Below, piece by piece: positions 27,361 through 37,896 of a stretch of 64,000 nucleotides of DNA. A program made the position numbers and the translations under genes. The first letter of the stretch is position 1, and the number at the start of each line of letters is the position of its first letter. Source of the DNA: Lentzea guizhouensis. GTDB taxonomy: Bacteria; Actinomycetota; Actinomycetes; Mycobacteriales; Pseudonocardiaceae. Location: NCBI RefSeq assembly GCF_001701025.1, contig NZ_CP016793.1:3968001-4032000 (forward strand), written 5' to 3'. The notes below the pieces were generated by a model, which saw only the letters and a program-made list of their open reading frames with translations, made no database searches and was not told the origin of the DNA.

Positions 27361-28359
27361 TCAGCCCGGCAGGGTCACCCGGATGCAGGACCCCGGATCC
27401 ACCACCGCGATGGTCCCGCCGTGCAGGTCCACCACCCACCGGGCGATGGCGAGCCCGAGCCCGGTCCCGCCACCCCCTGCCCGCTCCCCGCGGGTGAACC
27501 GCTCGAAGATCCGAGACCGGTCGGCCACGGCGATCCCCGGCCCCTCGTCCCGCACCTCCAGCACCACCGACCCACCCGACGCGAAGCCCGACACGGTCAC
27601 CAACCCCCCGGTGGGACCGTGCCGGGCCGCGTTGTCCACCAGGTTCACCAGCACCTGGTGCAGCCGCTCCCCATCAGCCAGAACAGTCAGCCCGTCCGCC
27701 ACCGACACCTCGAAAGAAGCCGTGGGCGCGGAAACAGCCGCCTCCGCCACCACGTCCGCCACCAAAGACGCCACCGACAGCGGCTCCCGGTTGAGCGACA
27801 ACACCCCGGCGTCGATCTTGGACAGGTCCAGCAGCTCCGAGACGAGCCGGCCCAGCCGTTCCGTCTGCGCCAGCGCCGTCCTCATCGTCGCCGCATCGGG
27901 CTGCGCCACCCCGTCGACCACGTTCTCCAGCACCGCCTGCAAAGCGGAGATCGGCGTCCGCAGCTCGTGCGACACGTTCGCGATCAGCTCGCGGCGTTGC
28001 TGGTCCGCGGCGGCCAGGTCGGACGCCATCACCGAGAACGCCTCCGCCAGCTGCCCCACCTCGTCCACCGAGGTCGCGCGCACCCGCAGCGAGTAGTCGC
28101 CGGAGGCCATCGACCGCGCCGCCGAGGTCATCTCCCGCAGCGGCGAGGTCATGCCGTGCGCCAGCAGCTGGGACGTGATCAGCCCCAGCACCAGCGCCAT
28201 CAACGTCGTCCGCGGCGGCAGCCAGCCCGTGGCGTACCTGAAGTACGCGAACGACACGCACCCGGACACCACGATCACGATCCCGAGCTTCAGCTTGATG
28301 GACCGCACCGAGTCCAGCGGACGCGGCAACAGGTCCAGCAGAGCCAAAACCCGTCTCAC
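27361..28359 (-). CDS. Two-component sensor histidine kinase
   Basis: 332 residues from GTG 28359, preceded by a perfect AAGGAGG. Two TM helices (about 22-40 and 47-65) bracket only a short loop, then a HAMP linker (MTSPLREMTSAARSMASGDY), HisKA with phospho-His in ANVSHELRTPISALQ, and HATPase with NLVDNAARHG, DEGPGI and GGTGLGLAIARW. The start overlaps the response-regulator stop by 4 bp. With almost no extracellular sensor region it probably senses the membrane or its own TM segment. Confidence 0.92.
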   Translation of the reverse strand: MRRVLALLDLLPRPLDSVRSIKLKLGIVIVVSGCVSFAYFRYATGWLPPRTTLMALVLGLITSQLLAHGMTSPLREMTSAARSMASGDYSLRVRATSVDEVGQLAEAFSVMASDLAAADQQRRELIANVSHELRTPISALQAVLENVVDGVAQPDAATMRTALAQTERLGRLVSELLDLSKIDAGVLSLNREPLSVASLVADVVAEAAVSAPTASFEVSVADGLTVLADGERLHQVLVNLVDNAARHGPTGGLVTVSGFASGGSVVLEVRDEGPGIAVADRSRIFERFTRGERAGGGGTGLGLAIARWVVDLHGGTIAVVDPGSCIRVTLPG

Positions 28360-29045
28360 GGAGAAACCTCCTTCTGGGGAACCTCCAACGCGTACCCGAC
28401 CCCGTGCACGGTGCGGATGAGGTCGGCCCCGAGCTTGCGGCGCAACGCCTTCACGTGGCTGTCCACCGTCCGCGACGACGCGCCGTCGTGCCACCCGCAC
28501 GCCTCGGACAGCAGCCGGTCCCGCCCCTGCACGGCCGACGGGCGTTCGGCGAGGAACACCAGCAGGTCGTACTCGGTCGGCGTCAGGTGCGCCTCGACGC
28601 CGCCCCGGTGCACGCGCCGCGCGGCGAGGTCGATCGACAGGTCCCCCAGCTCCAGCGACCGCGAGACCGCCGCCCGCGAGACCCGCCGCAGCAGCACGTG
28701 CACCCGAGCAGCCAGCTCGCGCATCGAGAACGGCTTGGTCAGGTAGTCGTCGGCTCCCACGGCGAGCCCGACCAGCAGGTCCGTCTCGTCGCCGCGAGCG
28801 GTCAGCATCAGCACCGGCACCGGGCGCGCCGCCTGGATCCGGCGGCACACCTCCAGCCCGTCGAACCCCGGCAGCATCACGTCCAGGACCACCAGGTCCG
28901 GGACGAACGACGCCGCCGTGGCCACACCGGACGGCCCGTCCAAGGCGACCGACACCTCGAAGCCCTCCGCCCGCAGCCGCGCGGCCACGGACTCGGCGAT
29001 CGTGATGTCGTCCTCGACCACGAGCACCCGGCGCTGACCTGTCAT
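28356..29045 (-). CDS. OmpR-family response regulator
   Basis: 229 residues from ATG 29045. Receiver domain: acidic pair in VVEDD (9-13), phosphorylated Asp in LVVLDVMLPG, conserved Thr in LMLTARG and Lys in YLTKPF. The C-terminal winged helix contains LTPTEYDLLVFLAERP and SRTVDSHVKALRRKLG. It is coupled to the histidine kinase by a GTGA overlap and is the first gene of the operon. Target genes unknown. The RecD2 gene diverges 81 bp away. Confidence 0.93.
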   Translation of the reverse strand: MTGQRRVLVVEDDITIAESVAARLRAEGFEVSVALDGPSGVATAASFVPDLVVLDVMLPGFDGLEVCRRIQAARPVPVLMLTARGDETDLLVGLAVGADDYLTKPFSMRELAARVHVLLRRVSRAAVSRSLELGDLSIDLAARRVHRGGVEAHLTPTEYDLLVFLAERPSAVQGRDRLLSEACGWHDGASSRTVDSHVKALRRKLGADLIRTVHGVGYALEVPQKEVSP

Positions 29046-29126
29046 GCCGGCGACTGTATGGCCATCTCGTGGAGGACGCCGGGACAACTTGTGAAGATCG
29101 TGTGCAGAGCGCTGTAGGTTCACGTC

Positions 29127-31313
29127 ATGAACGTCCTCGAAGCGGTCCTGGAGAGGATCACCTACGCCAACGAGGACAACGGCTACACCGTCGCCAAGGT
29201 CGACACGGGCCGCGGTGACCTGGTCACGGTCGTGGGCGCGCTGCTCGGCGCCCAGCCCGGCGAGTCGATCAGGATGCGCGGCCACTGGGGTTCACACCCG
29301 CAGTACGGCAAGCAGTTCCACGTCGACGACTACACGACCGTCCTGCCCGCGACGATCCAGGGCATCCGCCGCTACCTCGGCTCCGGTCTGATCAAGGGCA
29401 TCGGCCCGGTGCTCGCGGACAAGATCGTCACCCACTTCGGCGTCGACGCGCTCGACGTCATCGAGCACACCCCGGAACGCCTCGTCGAGGTGCCCAAGCT
29501 CGGTCCCAAGCGCACCAAGCTCATCGCGGACGCCTGGGAAGAGCAGAAGGCCATCAAGGAGGTCATGGTCTTCCTGCAGGGCGTCGGCGTGTCCACCAGC
29601 CTCGCCGTCCGCATCTACAAGCAGTACACCGACAAGGCGATCGACGTGGTCAGGGAGGAGCCCTACCGGCTGGCGAGCGACGTCTGGGGCATCGGCTTCA
29701 AGACCGCCGACGTGATCGCGAAAGCCGTCGGCATCCCGCACGACAGCCCGCAGCGGGTCAAGGCCGGGCTGCAGTTCACGTTGTCCGAGGCCACCACCGA
29801 CGGCAACTGCTACCTGCCGGAACAGGCGCTCATCGCGGAGGCCATCAAGATCCTCCAGGTCGACACCGGGCTGGTCATCGACTGCCTCGCCGAGCTCGTC
29901 GACGAGGAGGGCGTGGTCCGCGAGGAGCTGCCCGACGACGAGATCGCGATCTACCTGGTCCCGTTCCACCGCGCCGAGATCTCGATGGCGGCCCAGCTCA
30001 AACGCCTGCTGCACCACGAGACCGACCGGATGCCGAGCTTCCGGACCGTCGACTGGGACAAGGCGCTCGCCTGGCTCGGCACCGAGCTGGAACAGCACCA
30101 GCGGGAAGCCGTGCAGCTCGCCCTCACCCAGAAGGTCGCCGTCCTCACCGGCGGCCCCGGCTGCGGCAAGAGCTTCACCGTGCGCTCGATCGTCCGCCTC
30201 GCCCTGGCCAAGCGCGCCAAGATCGTCCTCGCCGCCCCGACCGGCCGCGCCGCCAAGCGCCTCACCGAGCTGACCGGCCACGAGGCCCGCACGGTGCACC
30301 GGCTGCTGGATCTCAAGCCGGGCGGTGACGCCGCCTACGACCGCGACCACCCGCTCGACGCGGACCTGGTCGTGGTGGACGAGGCGTCGATGCTGGACCT
30401 GTTGCTGGCCAACAAGCTCGTGAAGGCCGTGCCACCCGGTGCGCACCTGCTGCTCGTGGGCGACGTCGACCAGCTGCCGTCCGTCGGCGCCGGCGAGGTG
30501 CTCAGGGACGTGCTGGCGCCGGGCAGCCCGATCCCGCACGTCCGGCTCACCCACATCTTCCGGCAGGCCCAGGAGTCCGGTGTCGTCACCAACGCGCACC
30601 GCATCAACAGCGGCGACTACCCGATCATCCAGGGACTCCCGGACTTCTTCCTCTTCAGCGCCGACGAGGCCGAGGACGCGGCCACGCTCACCGTCGACGT
30701 CGTCGCGAACCGCATCCCGCGCAAGTTCCGCCTCGACCCGCGCAAGGACATCCAGGTCCTCGCGCCGATGCACCGCGGCCCGGCCGGTGCCGGGTCGCTG
30801 AACACCGTGCTGCAGGAGGCGTTGACGCCGTCGCGGGAGAACCTGCCGGAGAAGCGCTTCGGCGGCAGGGTGTTCAAGGTGGGGGACAAGGTCACCCAGA
30901 TCCGCAACAACTACGACAAGGGCAAGAATGGCGTTTTCAACGGCACCTTGGGCGTCGTCACGGCGTTGGACCCCGTCGAGCAGAAGCTCACCATCCGCAC
31001 TGACGAGGACGAGGACGTCGACTACGAGTTCTCCGAGCTGGACGAGCTCAGCCACGCCTACGCCATGACCATCCACCGGTCGCAGGGCAGCGAGTACCCG
31101 TGCGTGGTCATCCCGATCACGACCAGCGCGTGGATGATGTTGCAGCGCAACCTGCTCTACACCGCCGTCACGCGCGCGAAGAAGCTCGTCGTGCTGGTGG
31201 GGTCGAAACGCGCGATCGGCCAGGCGGTGCGCACGGTCGGGGCGGGCCGCCGCCACACGGCGTTGGCCCACCGCCTCCGCAGTACCGCTACACCGACGTC
31301 AGATAGTCGGTGA
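29127..31313 (+). CDS. recD2: ATP-dependent RecD-like DNA helicase
   Basis: 728 residues, full length for RecD2. The N-terminal OB-like region opens MNVLEAVLERITYANEDNGYTV, followed by tandem helix-hairpin-helix units (LIKGIGPVLADKIV, VPKLGPKRTKLI, VWGIGFKTADVIAKA). Helicase motifs: Walker A GGPGCGKS near residue 342, APTGRAAKRL (Ia), VVDEASMLD (II), LVGDVDQLPSVGAGEVL (III), QIRNNYD and AYAMTIHRSQGSEY (V), LLYTAVTRAKKLVVL (VI). A 5'-3' helicase for DNA repair in genomes without RecBCD. It overlaps the convergent hydrolase by 26 bp. Confidence 0.95.
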   Translation: MNVLEAVLERITYANEDNGYTVAKVDTGRGDLVTVVGALLGAQPGESIRMRGHWGSHPQYGKQFHVDDYTTVLPATIQGIRRYLGSGLIKGIGPVLADKIVTHFGVDALDVIEHTPERLVEVPKLGPKRTKLIADAWEEQKAIKEVMVFLQGVGVSTSLAVRIYKQYTDKAIDVVREEPYRLASDVWGIGFKTADVIAKAVGIPHDSPQRVKAGLQFTLSEATTDGNCYLPEQALIAEAIKILQVDTGLVIDCLAELVDEEGVVREELPDDEIAIYLVPFHRAEISMAAQLKRLLHHETDRMPSFRTVDWDKALAWLGTELEQHQREAVQLALTQKVAVLTGGPGCGKSFTVRSIVRLALAKRAKIVLAAPTGRAAKRLTELTGHEARTVHRLLDLKPGGDAAYDRDHPLDADLVVVDEASMLDLLLANKLVKAVPPGAHLLLVGDVDQLPSVGAGEVLRDVLAPGSPIPHVRLTHIFRQAQESGVVTNAHRINSGDYPIIQGLPDFFLFSADEAEDAATLTVDVVANRIPRKFRLDPRKDIQVLAPMHRGPAGAGSLNTVLQEALTPSRENLPEKRFGGRVFKVGDKVTQIRNNYDKGKNGVFNGTLGVVTALDPVEQKLTIRTDEDEDVDYEFSELDELSHAYAMTIHRSQGSEYPCVVIPITTSAWMMLQRNLLYTAVTRAKKLVVLVGSKRAIGQAVRTVGAGRRHTALAHRLRSTATPTSDSR

Positions 31314-32052
31314 TCATCCGCGACCACGGCATCGCGGACTCCAGCGCGATCGCGTGACCGCACCGGATGTCGGCGTACTTCGAGCCGGGGATCAGGTCCG
31401 AGACCTCCTTGCCCAGGTGCGGCGACAGCAGCTGGTCACCGGACGCGCCGATCACCAGCGTCGGCTGGGTGATCCGCGGCAGCAGCTCGGACAGGTCGAT
31501 CTTCAGGATCAGGTCGACGTGGCTGGGCGACCCGGTCGGCACGCTCGCGCCGATCAGCTCGGCGAAGCCCTCCGCCTGCGCCGGCGTGAGCCTGGCCAGG
31601 TACTCCTTGCTGCACATCACCGACAGGATGAACCGCGACAGCACCTCGCGGGAGGAGTCGAGCTTCGCCTTCCACTCGTCGATCTTGGCCTTCGTCGCGG
31701 CGTCGATCTTGGTGAACGGCGTGCTCAGCACCATCGCGCGCACCCGCTCCGGGTGCCGGACCGCGATCGTGGCCGCGACCGCGCAGCCCATCGAGTAGCC
31801 GGCGACGAAGAACGACTCGTGCCCGGCCTCGACCGCCACCGCGACGAGGTCGTCGGCGAGCTGGTCCAGGTCGAGCGGTCCGGCCGCCTTCGGCGAACGG
31901 CCGGAGCCCGGCAGGTCCGGCGCGATGACGGTGAAGTACTGGGTCAGCGTCCCCAGGACCGGGCCGTAGTTGGCCTGGACGCTGCCGCCCGCGCCGTGCA
32001 CGAGCAGCAGGGCAGGGCCGGTGCCCTTGACGACGGTGGACAGGCCGGACAT
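31288..32052 (-). CDS. Alpha/beta hydrolase
   Basis: 254 residues. LLLVHGAGGSVQAN gives the oxyanion motif, GYSMGCA the nucleophile Ser, VIGASGDQLLSP the acid and CGHAIALE the His; the triad is complete and length is normal for a 3-oxoadipate enol-lactonase/haloperoxidase-like esterase. No signal peptide. A 44-codon small ORF lies 18 bp upstream on the same strand, so they are probably co-transcribed. Substrate unknown. Confidence 0.88.
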   Translation of the reverse strand: MSGLSTVVKGTGPALLLVHGAGGSVQANYGPVLGTLTQYFTVIAPDLPGSGRSPKAAGPLDLDQLADDLVAVAVEAGHESFFVAGYSMGCAVAATIAVRHPERVRAMVLSTPFTKIDAATKAKIDEWKAKLDSSREVLSRFILSVMCSKEYLARLTPAQAEGFAELIGASVPTGSPSHVDLILKIDLSELLPRITQPTLVIGASGDQLLSPHLGKEVSDLIPGSKYADIRCGHAIALESAMPWSRMITDYLTSV

Positions 32053-32070
32053 GGGGAACCCCCGGATTGG

Positions 32071-32205
32071 TCAGTCCATGCTGCGGACGATGGTCGGCTC
32101 CAACCCCTCGTCGTCGTCCGCGAGAGAACCGCGCCAGGGGAAGTACAGGTGGTCCGCGTGGTAGGAGATCTCGGCGACGTTGCCGTCGAGGTGGAGATGA
32201 TCCAT
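32071..32205 (-). CDS. Small acidic protein of 44 residues, unknown function
   Basis: ATG 32205 to TGA 32071, just upstream of the hydrolase. The product begins MDHLHLDGNVAEISYHADHL and continues YFPWRGSLADDDEG. Preceding GGAAGTGAG can serve as Shine-Dalgarno. Codon third positions are strongly GC and the composition (His, Asp, aromatic) is protein-like rather than Arg/Ala noise. I know no family. Confidence 0.5.
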   Translation of the reverse strand: MDHLHLDGNVAEISYHADHLYFPWRGSLADDDEGLEPTIVRSMD

Positions 32206-32425
32206 GGCTGACCGCTCACTTCCGTGACGTGTGTGTGAACCTCGCTGAAGTCGAGTCGGTTTCGGCTTGCCAGCACAATAACCGCTGCGATGCTGGGAGA
32301 AATCCTATTGATTTTCGTCACAGCGCGCCAACGGCAGTTTTGCGGGTCCCACGAACCGGACGGTAGTCATCCGGTCGGTCGAACGGACTGGCGCGCCTCA
32401 CCCGGACGGCCGATCATCGGTGGTC

Positions 32426-33703
32426 ATGCGGACCGTTCTCGCCCTGCTCGCCGGCCTGGCCCTCCTGCTGCACCCCGCGGCGGCGCCGGCGGACGGTCCA
32501 CAAGCGACCTATGTGCTGCGGGTACCGGCCCCGATCGGGGACTCCGCCCAGCGGCTGCTGGGACTCGGCTACGACGTGGTCGAACAACGCGACGGCACCG
32601 ACCTCTTCGTCATCGGGGACGCGCATACCGCCGACAGGCTCCGCGCCGATGGCTTCCAGTCCACTGTCGAGACGAGGACGCCGCCGTCGCCGTGGGCGCC
32701 GCGCTCGGTCGGCGACGCGACCTACTACGGCGGCTACCACACGGTCACCGCCCACCTCGCCCACCTCGACGAGGTGGCGGCGAAGCACCCTGACCTCGCG
32801 ACCGTCGTCGACTACGGCGACTCCTGGCGCAAGACCCAGGGCGACGGCGGCCACGACCTGAAAGCCATCTGCATCACCAGGAAGTCGCCCGGTGACTGCG
32901 CGCTGACGCCCACCGCCCCGAAGCCGCGCCTGTTCGTCATGGGCCAGCTGCACGCCCGTGAGATCACGACCGGCGACATGGCGTGGCGGTTCATCGACGA
33001 CCTCGTCGCCTCCGACCTGACCGCGATGCTCGACACCGTCGAGGTCTGGGTCGTCCCGATCGCCAACCCCGACGGCGTGGACATCGTCGAGTCCGGCGGC
33101 GACACCCCGGTGCTGCACCGCAAGAACGCCCAGGGCACCTGCTCGGCCGGCCCGCGCGGCGTCGACCTCAACCGCAACGCCGGCTCGCACTGGGGTGAGG
33201 CCGGCAGCTCCTCGAACAAGTGCAGCGAGGTCTACCGCGGCCCGCGCGCCGACTCAGAGGTCGAAACCCAGGCGCTGCAGGCGTTGTGGCGCAACCTCTA
33301 CCGCGACACCCGCGCCCCCGGCGACACCGCCTCGGCCACCCCCGACACCACCGGCGTCGTGATCTCCATGCACAGCTACGGCAACTACGTGCTGTTCCCG
33401 TGGGGCTGGAGCACGCAGAAGACCGGAAACGACGCGGCGCTGCGCAAGATCGCGAACGACATGGCCGCCCAGTCCGGCTATCGCGCGGGCCAGCCGGGCG
33501 AGCTGCTCTACAACGCGGCCGGCGCGACCGACGACTGGGTGTACGACGACCTGGGCGTGCCGAGTTTCGTCTGGGAGATCGGTGCCTCGTCGGGCAGCTG
33601 CGGAGGGTTCCTGCCGCTGTATTCGTGCCAGCGCGACGTGCATTGGCCGAAAGTGCGTTCCATGCTGATTTCGGCCATGAAAGCGACACATAAGCCCTAT
33701 TAG
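32426..33703 (+). CDS. Secreted zinc carboxypeptidase, M14 family
   Basis: 425 residues. ATG 32426 gives a clean signal peptide (MRTVLALLAGLALLLHPAAA); GTG 32420 would add two residues. Zinc ligands: GQLHAREITT (HxxE) and the third His in SMHSYGNYVLFPWGW; catalytic Glu in FVWEIGAS. The substrate-binding segment GVDLNRNAGSHWGE is also present. C-terminus keeps the CGGF and SCQRD Cys pair. It would remove C-terminal amino acids from extracellular peptides. The next gene starts 14 bp downstream, so a secretion operon is likely. Confidence 0.92.
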   Translation: MRTVLALLAGLALLLHPAAAPADGPQATYVLRVPAPIGDSAQRLLGLGYDVVEQRDGTDLFVIGDAHTADRLRADGFQSTVETRTPPSPWAPRSVGDATYYGGYHTVTAHLAHLDEVAAKHPDLATVVDYGDSWRKTQGDGGHDLKAICITRKSPGDCALTPTAPKPRLFVMGQLHAREITTGDMAWRFIDDLVASDLTAMLDTVEVWVVPIANPDGVDIVESGGDTPVLHRKNAQGTCSAGPRGVDLNRNAGSHWGEAGSSSNKCSEVYRGPRADSEVETQALQALWRNLYRDTRAPGDTASATPDTTGVVISMHSYGNYVLFPWGWSTQKTGNDAALRKIANDMAAQSGYRAGQPGELLYNAAGATDDWVYDDLGVPSFVWEIGASSGSCGGFLPLYSCQRDVHWPKVRSMLISAMKATHKPY

Positions 33704-33717
33704 CGCGTCCTCTGGGC

Positions 33718-34797
33718 ATGGGGACACGTTTACTCGCCACCACCGCCGCTCTCAGCCTGTTGTTCACCGGCACCGCGGTCGCCGACGAGCAGCAGGTCGA
33801 CCGCAGGATCGTCCAGGAGGGGCTCGACCAGATCACGGCCACCGCCGCGCAGGGTGTCCAGCTGCGCGTGACCGCCGGCCGCGAGCGGTTCACCGCGCGG
33901 TCGGGGACGGCGGAGCTCGACCGGACCCGCCCGGTGCCGGTGAACGGCCGGTTCCGCGCCGGCAGCATCACCAAGACGTTCACCTCCACCGTCGTGCTCC
34001 AGCTCGCCGGTGAGGGCGAGGTCGAGCTGGACGCACCGGTCGAGCGCTACCTGCCCGGCCTGGTCGACAGCCGCATCACCGTCCGCCAGCTGCTGCAGAT
34101 GACCAGCGGCCTGTTCAACCACACCGACGCCCTCGGCTTCAGCCCGCAGGAGTTCGAGCCGATCCGCTACCGGCAGTGGAGCCCGCAGGAGCTCGTCGCG
34201 ATCTCCACCAGCCGCCCGCTGCAGGCCGAACCGGGCACTAAGTACGAGTACAACAACACCAACTACGTGCTGCTCGCCCTGCTCGTGGAGGCGGTCACCG
34301 GCCGCTCCTGGGAACGTTCCGTCGAGCAGCGGATCCTCAGGCCGTTGCGCCTCGACGACACCACGCTGCCGCGCGGCAACACCGGGATCCACGGCCCGCA
34401 CGCCCACTCGTACGGCCTGGTGGACGGCCGCACGGTGGACACCACGCGCTGGAACCCGTCGGTGTTCTGGGGTGCCGGCGACATCATCTCCACGACAGCG
34501 GACCTCGACACGTTCTTCGCCGCCCTGCTGGGCGGTGACCTGCTCAAGCCCGCCCAGCAGGCCGAGCTGACCAGGACCACGGCCGTGAGCCCCGGCTACG
34601 GCCTCGGCCTGTTCGTCGACACGTTGCCCTGCGGCGCCACGATCCTCGGCCACCCCGGCAGCGTGCCCGGCTTCGCGAGCTACGCCTACACCTCGGCCGA
34701 CCTCCAGCGCCGCGCCGAGTTCTCCGCCACCGCCTCCACCGGCACCGGCGACCCGACGCCGGGCTACTTCCAGGTGCTCACCGAGATCTTCTGCTGA
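33718..34797 (+). CDS. Secreted serine hydrolase, class C beta-lactamase/DD-carboxypeptidase family (copy 1)
   Basis: 359 residues with a signal peptide (MGTRLLATTAALSLLFTGTAVA). SITK in GRFRAGSITKTF is the SxxK nucleophile motif; YNNTNYV gives the second (YxN) motif; GHPGSVPGF stands where KTG or HxG is expected. This group includes extracellular D-aminopeptidases, esterases and DD-peptidases; few are true beta-lactamases. A C-terminal Cys (EIFC) and the Cys in TLPCGA may form a disulfide. The neighbour at 34920 is a close paralogue. Confidence 0.9.
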   Translation: MGTRLLATTAALSLLFTGTAVADEQQVDRRIVQEGLDQITATAAQGVQLRVTAGRERFTARSGTAELDRTRPVPVNGRFRAGSITKTFTSTVVLQLAGEGEVELDAPVERYLPGLVDSRITVRQLLQMTSGLFNHTDALGFSPQEFEPIRYRQWSPQELVAISTSRPLQAEPGTKYEYNNTNYVLLALLVEAVTGRSWERSVEQRILRPLRLDDTTLPRGNTGIHGPHAHSYGLVDGRTVDTTRWNPSVFWGAGDIISTTADLDTFFAALLGGDLLKPAQQAELTRTTAVSPGYGLGLFVDTLPCGATILGHPGSVPGFASYAYTSADLQRRAEFSATASTGTGDPTPGYFQVLTEIFC

Positions 34798-34919
34798 TCA
34801 GGGTCACCCCTAGGGACCCACGTACGACTCAAGACGGATGCGCCGCCCCTCAAGTCTCGCCAAGGTGGGACGCAGGGGGCAGGAACGCCCACAGGATTCC
34901 TGACGGAGGACTTCAGCTG

Positions 34920-36005
34920 ATGAGAACCCGACTCGTGGCGGCACTCACCGCGGCCGGACTGGTGGCCACCACCGGCACCGCGCTCGCCGCCGACACCAGC
35001 GCGGACCGCAAGGTGGTCCAGGAGGCGATCGACCAGATGACCGCGGGTGGGGGAGCGCTCGGCGTGCAGGTCAGGGTGACCGACGGCCGCCAGCGCATCA
35101 CCGCGCGGTCCGGCAAGGCCGAGCTCGACCGCACCCGCCCGGTGCCGGAGAACGGCCGGTTCCGCGTCGGCAGCATCACCAAGACGTTCGTGTCGACGGT
35201 GCTGCTGCAGCTCGCCGGTGAGGGCAAGGTCGAGCTGGACGCACCGGTCGTGCGCTACCTGCCCGGCCTGGTCGACAGCCGCATCACGGTGCGCCAGGTC
35301 CTGCAGCACACCAGCGGCCTGCACAACTACACCGACTCACTCCCGCTCAGCCCCGAGGAGTTCGAGAAGATCCGCTTCAAGCACTGGACGCCCCAGGAGC
35401 TGCTCAAGATCTCCACCGACAAGCCGCTCGACTTCGACCCCGGCACGCGGTGGAACTACTCCAACACCAACTACGTCGTCGCCGGCCTGCTGGTGGAGAA
35501 GCTGACCGGCAAGCCCTACGAGAAGGCCGTCGAACAGCGCATCCTCAAGCCGTTGCGCCTCAGCGACACCGAGGTCCCCGGCGACGACGTCGAGATCCGC
35601 GGCCCGCACGCCCACGGGTACTGGACCGCGGCGGGCAAGCCGTCCGACATCACCCGCATCAACCCCTCGGTCGCCTGGGCGGCCGGCGAGATGATCTCCA
35701 CGACCCGCGACCTGGACACGTTCGTCGTCGCGCTGGCGAGCGGCAAGCTGCTCAAGCCCGCGCAGCAGCAGGAGATCAGCAAGACCACCGAGGTCAGCCC
35801 CGAGTACGGCCTGGGCCTGCAGGTGCAGACCCTGCCGTGCGGCACCAAGGTGTGGGGCCACGGCGGCGGCATCCCCGGCTACTCGTCCGAGCTGCTGACG
35901 ACGCCGGACACGAAGAAGCGCCTGGAGATGTCGGCGACCAGCGCGCCGACCGCGGGCGACCCCGGTGACGCGTACCGCAAGCTGCTCACCGAGGTGTTCT
36001 GCTGA
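34920..36005 (+). CDS. Secreted serine hydrolase, class C beta-lactamase/DD-carboxypeptidase family (copy 2)
   Basis: 361 residues, a tandem paralogue of the preceding gene, with shared blocks such as AELDRTRPVP, YLPGLVDSRITVRQ and SPEYGLGLQVQTLPCG against SPGYGLGLFVDTLPCG. SITK, YSNTNYV and GHGGGIPGY are all present; the last is closer to the family HxG motif than in copy 1. A good GGAGG at 34905-34910 and a 122-bp gap suggest it can be expressed alone. A terminator follows. Confidence 0.9.
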   Translation: MRTRLVAALTAAGLVATTGTALAADTSADRKVVQEAIDQMTAGGGALGVQVRVTDGRQRITARSGKAELDRTRPVPENGRFRVGSITKTFVSTVLLQLAGEGKVELDAPVVRYLPGLVDSRITVRQVLQHTSGLHNYTDSLPLSPEEFEKIRFKHWTPQELLKISTDKPLDFDPGTRWNYSNTNYVVAGLLVEKLTGKPYEKAVEQRILKPLRLSDTEVPGDDVEIRGPHAHGYWTAAGKPSDITRINPSVAWAAGEMISTTRDLDTFVVALASGKLLKPAQQQEISKTTEVSPEYGLGLQVQTLPCGTKVWGHGGGIPGYSSELLTTPDTKKRLEMSATSAPTAGDPGDAYRKLLTEVFC

Positions 36006-36040
36006 TCTTCGAGCAGACGGGCTGATTTCGGGCAAACGAA

Positions 36041-36067
36041 AGGGGAGCTGGGCTGACCAGCTCCCCT
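36041..36067. terminator. Bidirectional terminator between serine hydrolase and chitinase
   Basis: Perfect 11-bp stem (AGGGGAGCTGG and complement) around a 5-nt loop (GCTGA) between convergent genes. No long U-tract, usual for actinomycetes. Confidence 0.75.
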
Positions 36068-36099
36068 CCCGGCGTTTATGAAGCGCTACCCCGGCAGTT

Positions 36100-37719
<1,620 letters not shown>

Positions 37720-37754
37720 CGGTCTCCTCAGTCGCAGGGGGTACCGGAACGATG

Positions 37755-37789
37755 TGGTTTAGACCACTTGAAGGTCAAGGTCTAGACCT
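37755..37789 (-). promoter_or_regulatory. Two DasR-type (dre-like) operators upstream of the chitinase
   Basis: TGGTTTAGACCA (37755-37766) and the perfect palindrome AGGTCTAGACCT (37778-37789), 23 bp centre to centre. These match the TGGTCTAGACCA-type elements and paired 12-bp repeats known from Streptomyces chitinase promoters. Confidence 0.75.
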
Positions 37790-37896
37790 GTTCCGTCACT
37801 CGAATGGCCTAGAGCTGACGCGGTTCAGAAGGCGTGTTCCCGTTGGGCTCTACGCACCGTCGGTGTTGCGCAAACCTTTGCGCCGCCGGGTGCTCG

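Noticed and set aside
29292..31271. 659-codon antisense frame across recD2
   Set aside because: No domain, biased composition; RecD2 motifs on the other strand are complete.
33718..36005. Beta-lactamase resistance genes
   Set aside because: SxxK and YxN motifs are shared with esterases and DD-peptidases; nothing specific to class C beta-lactamases.
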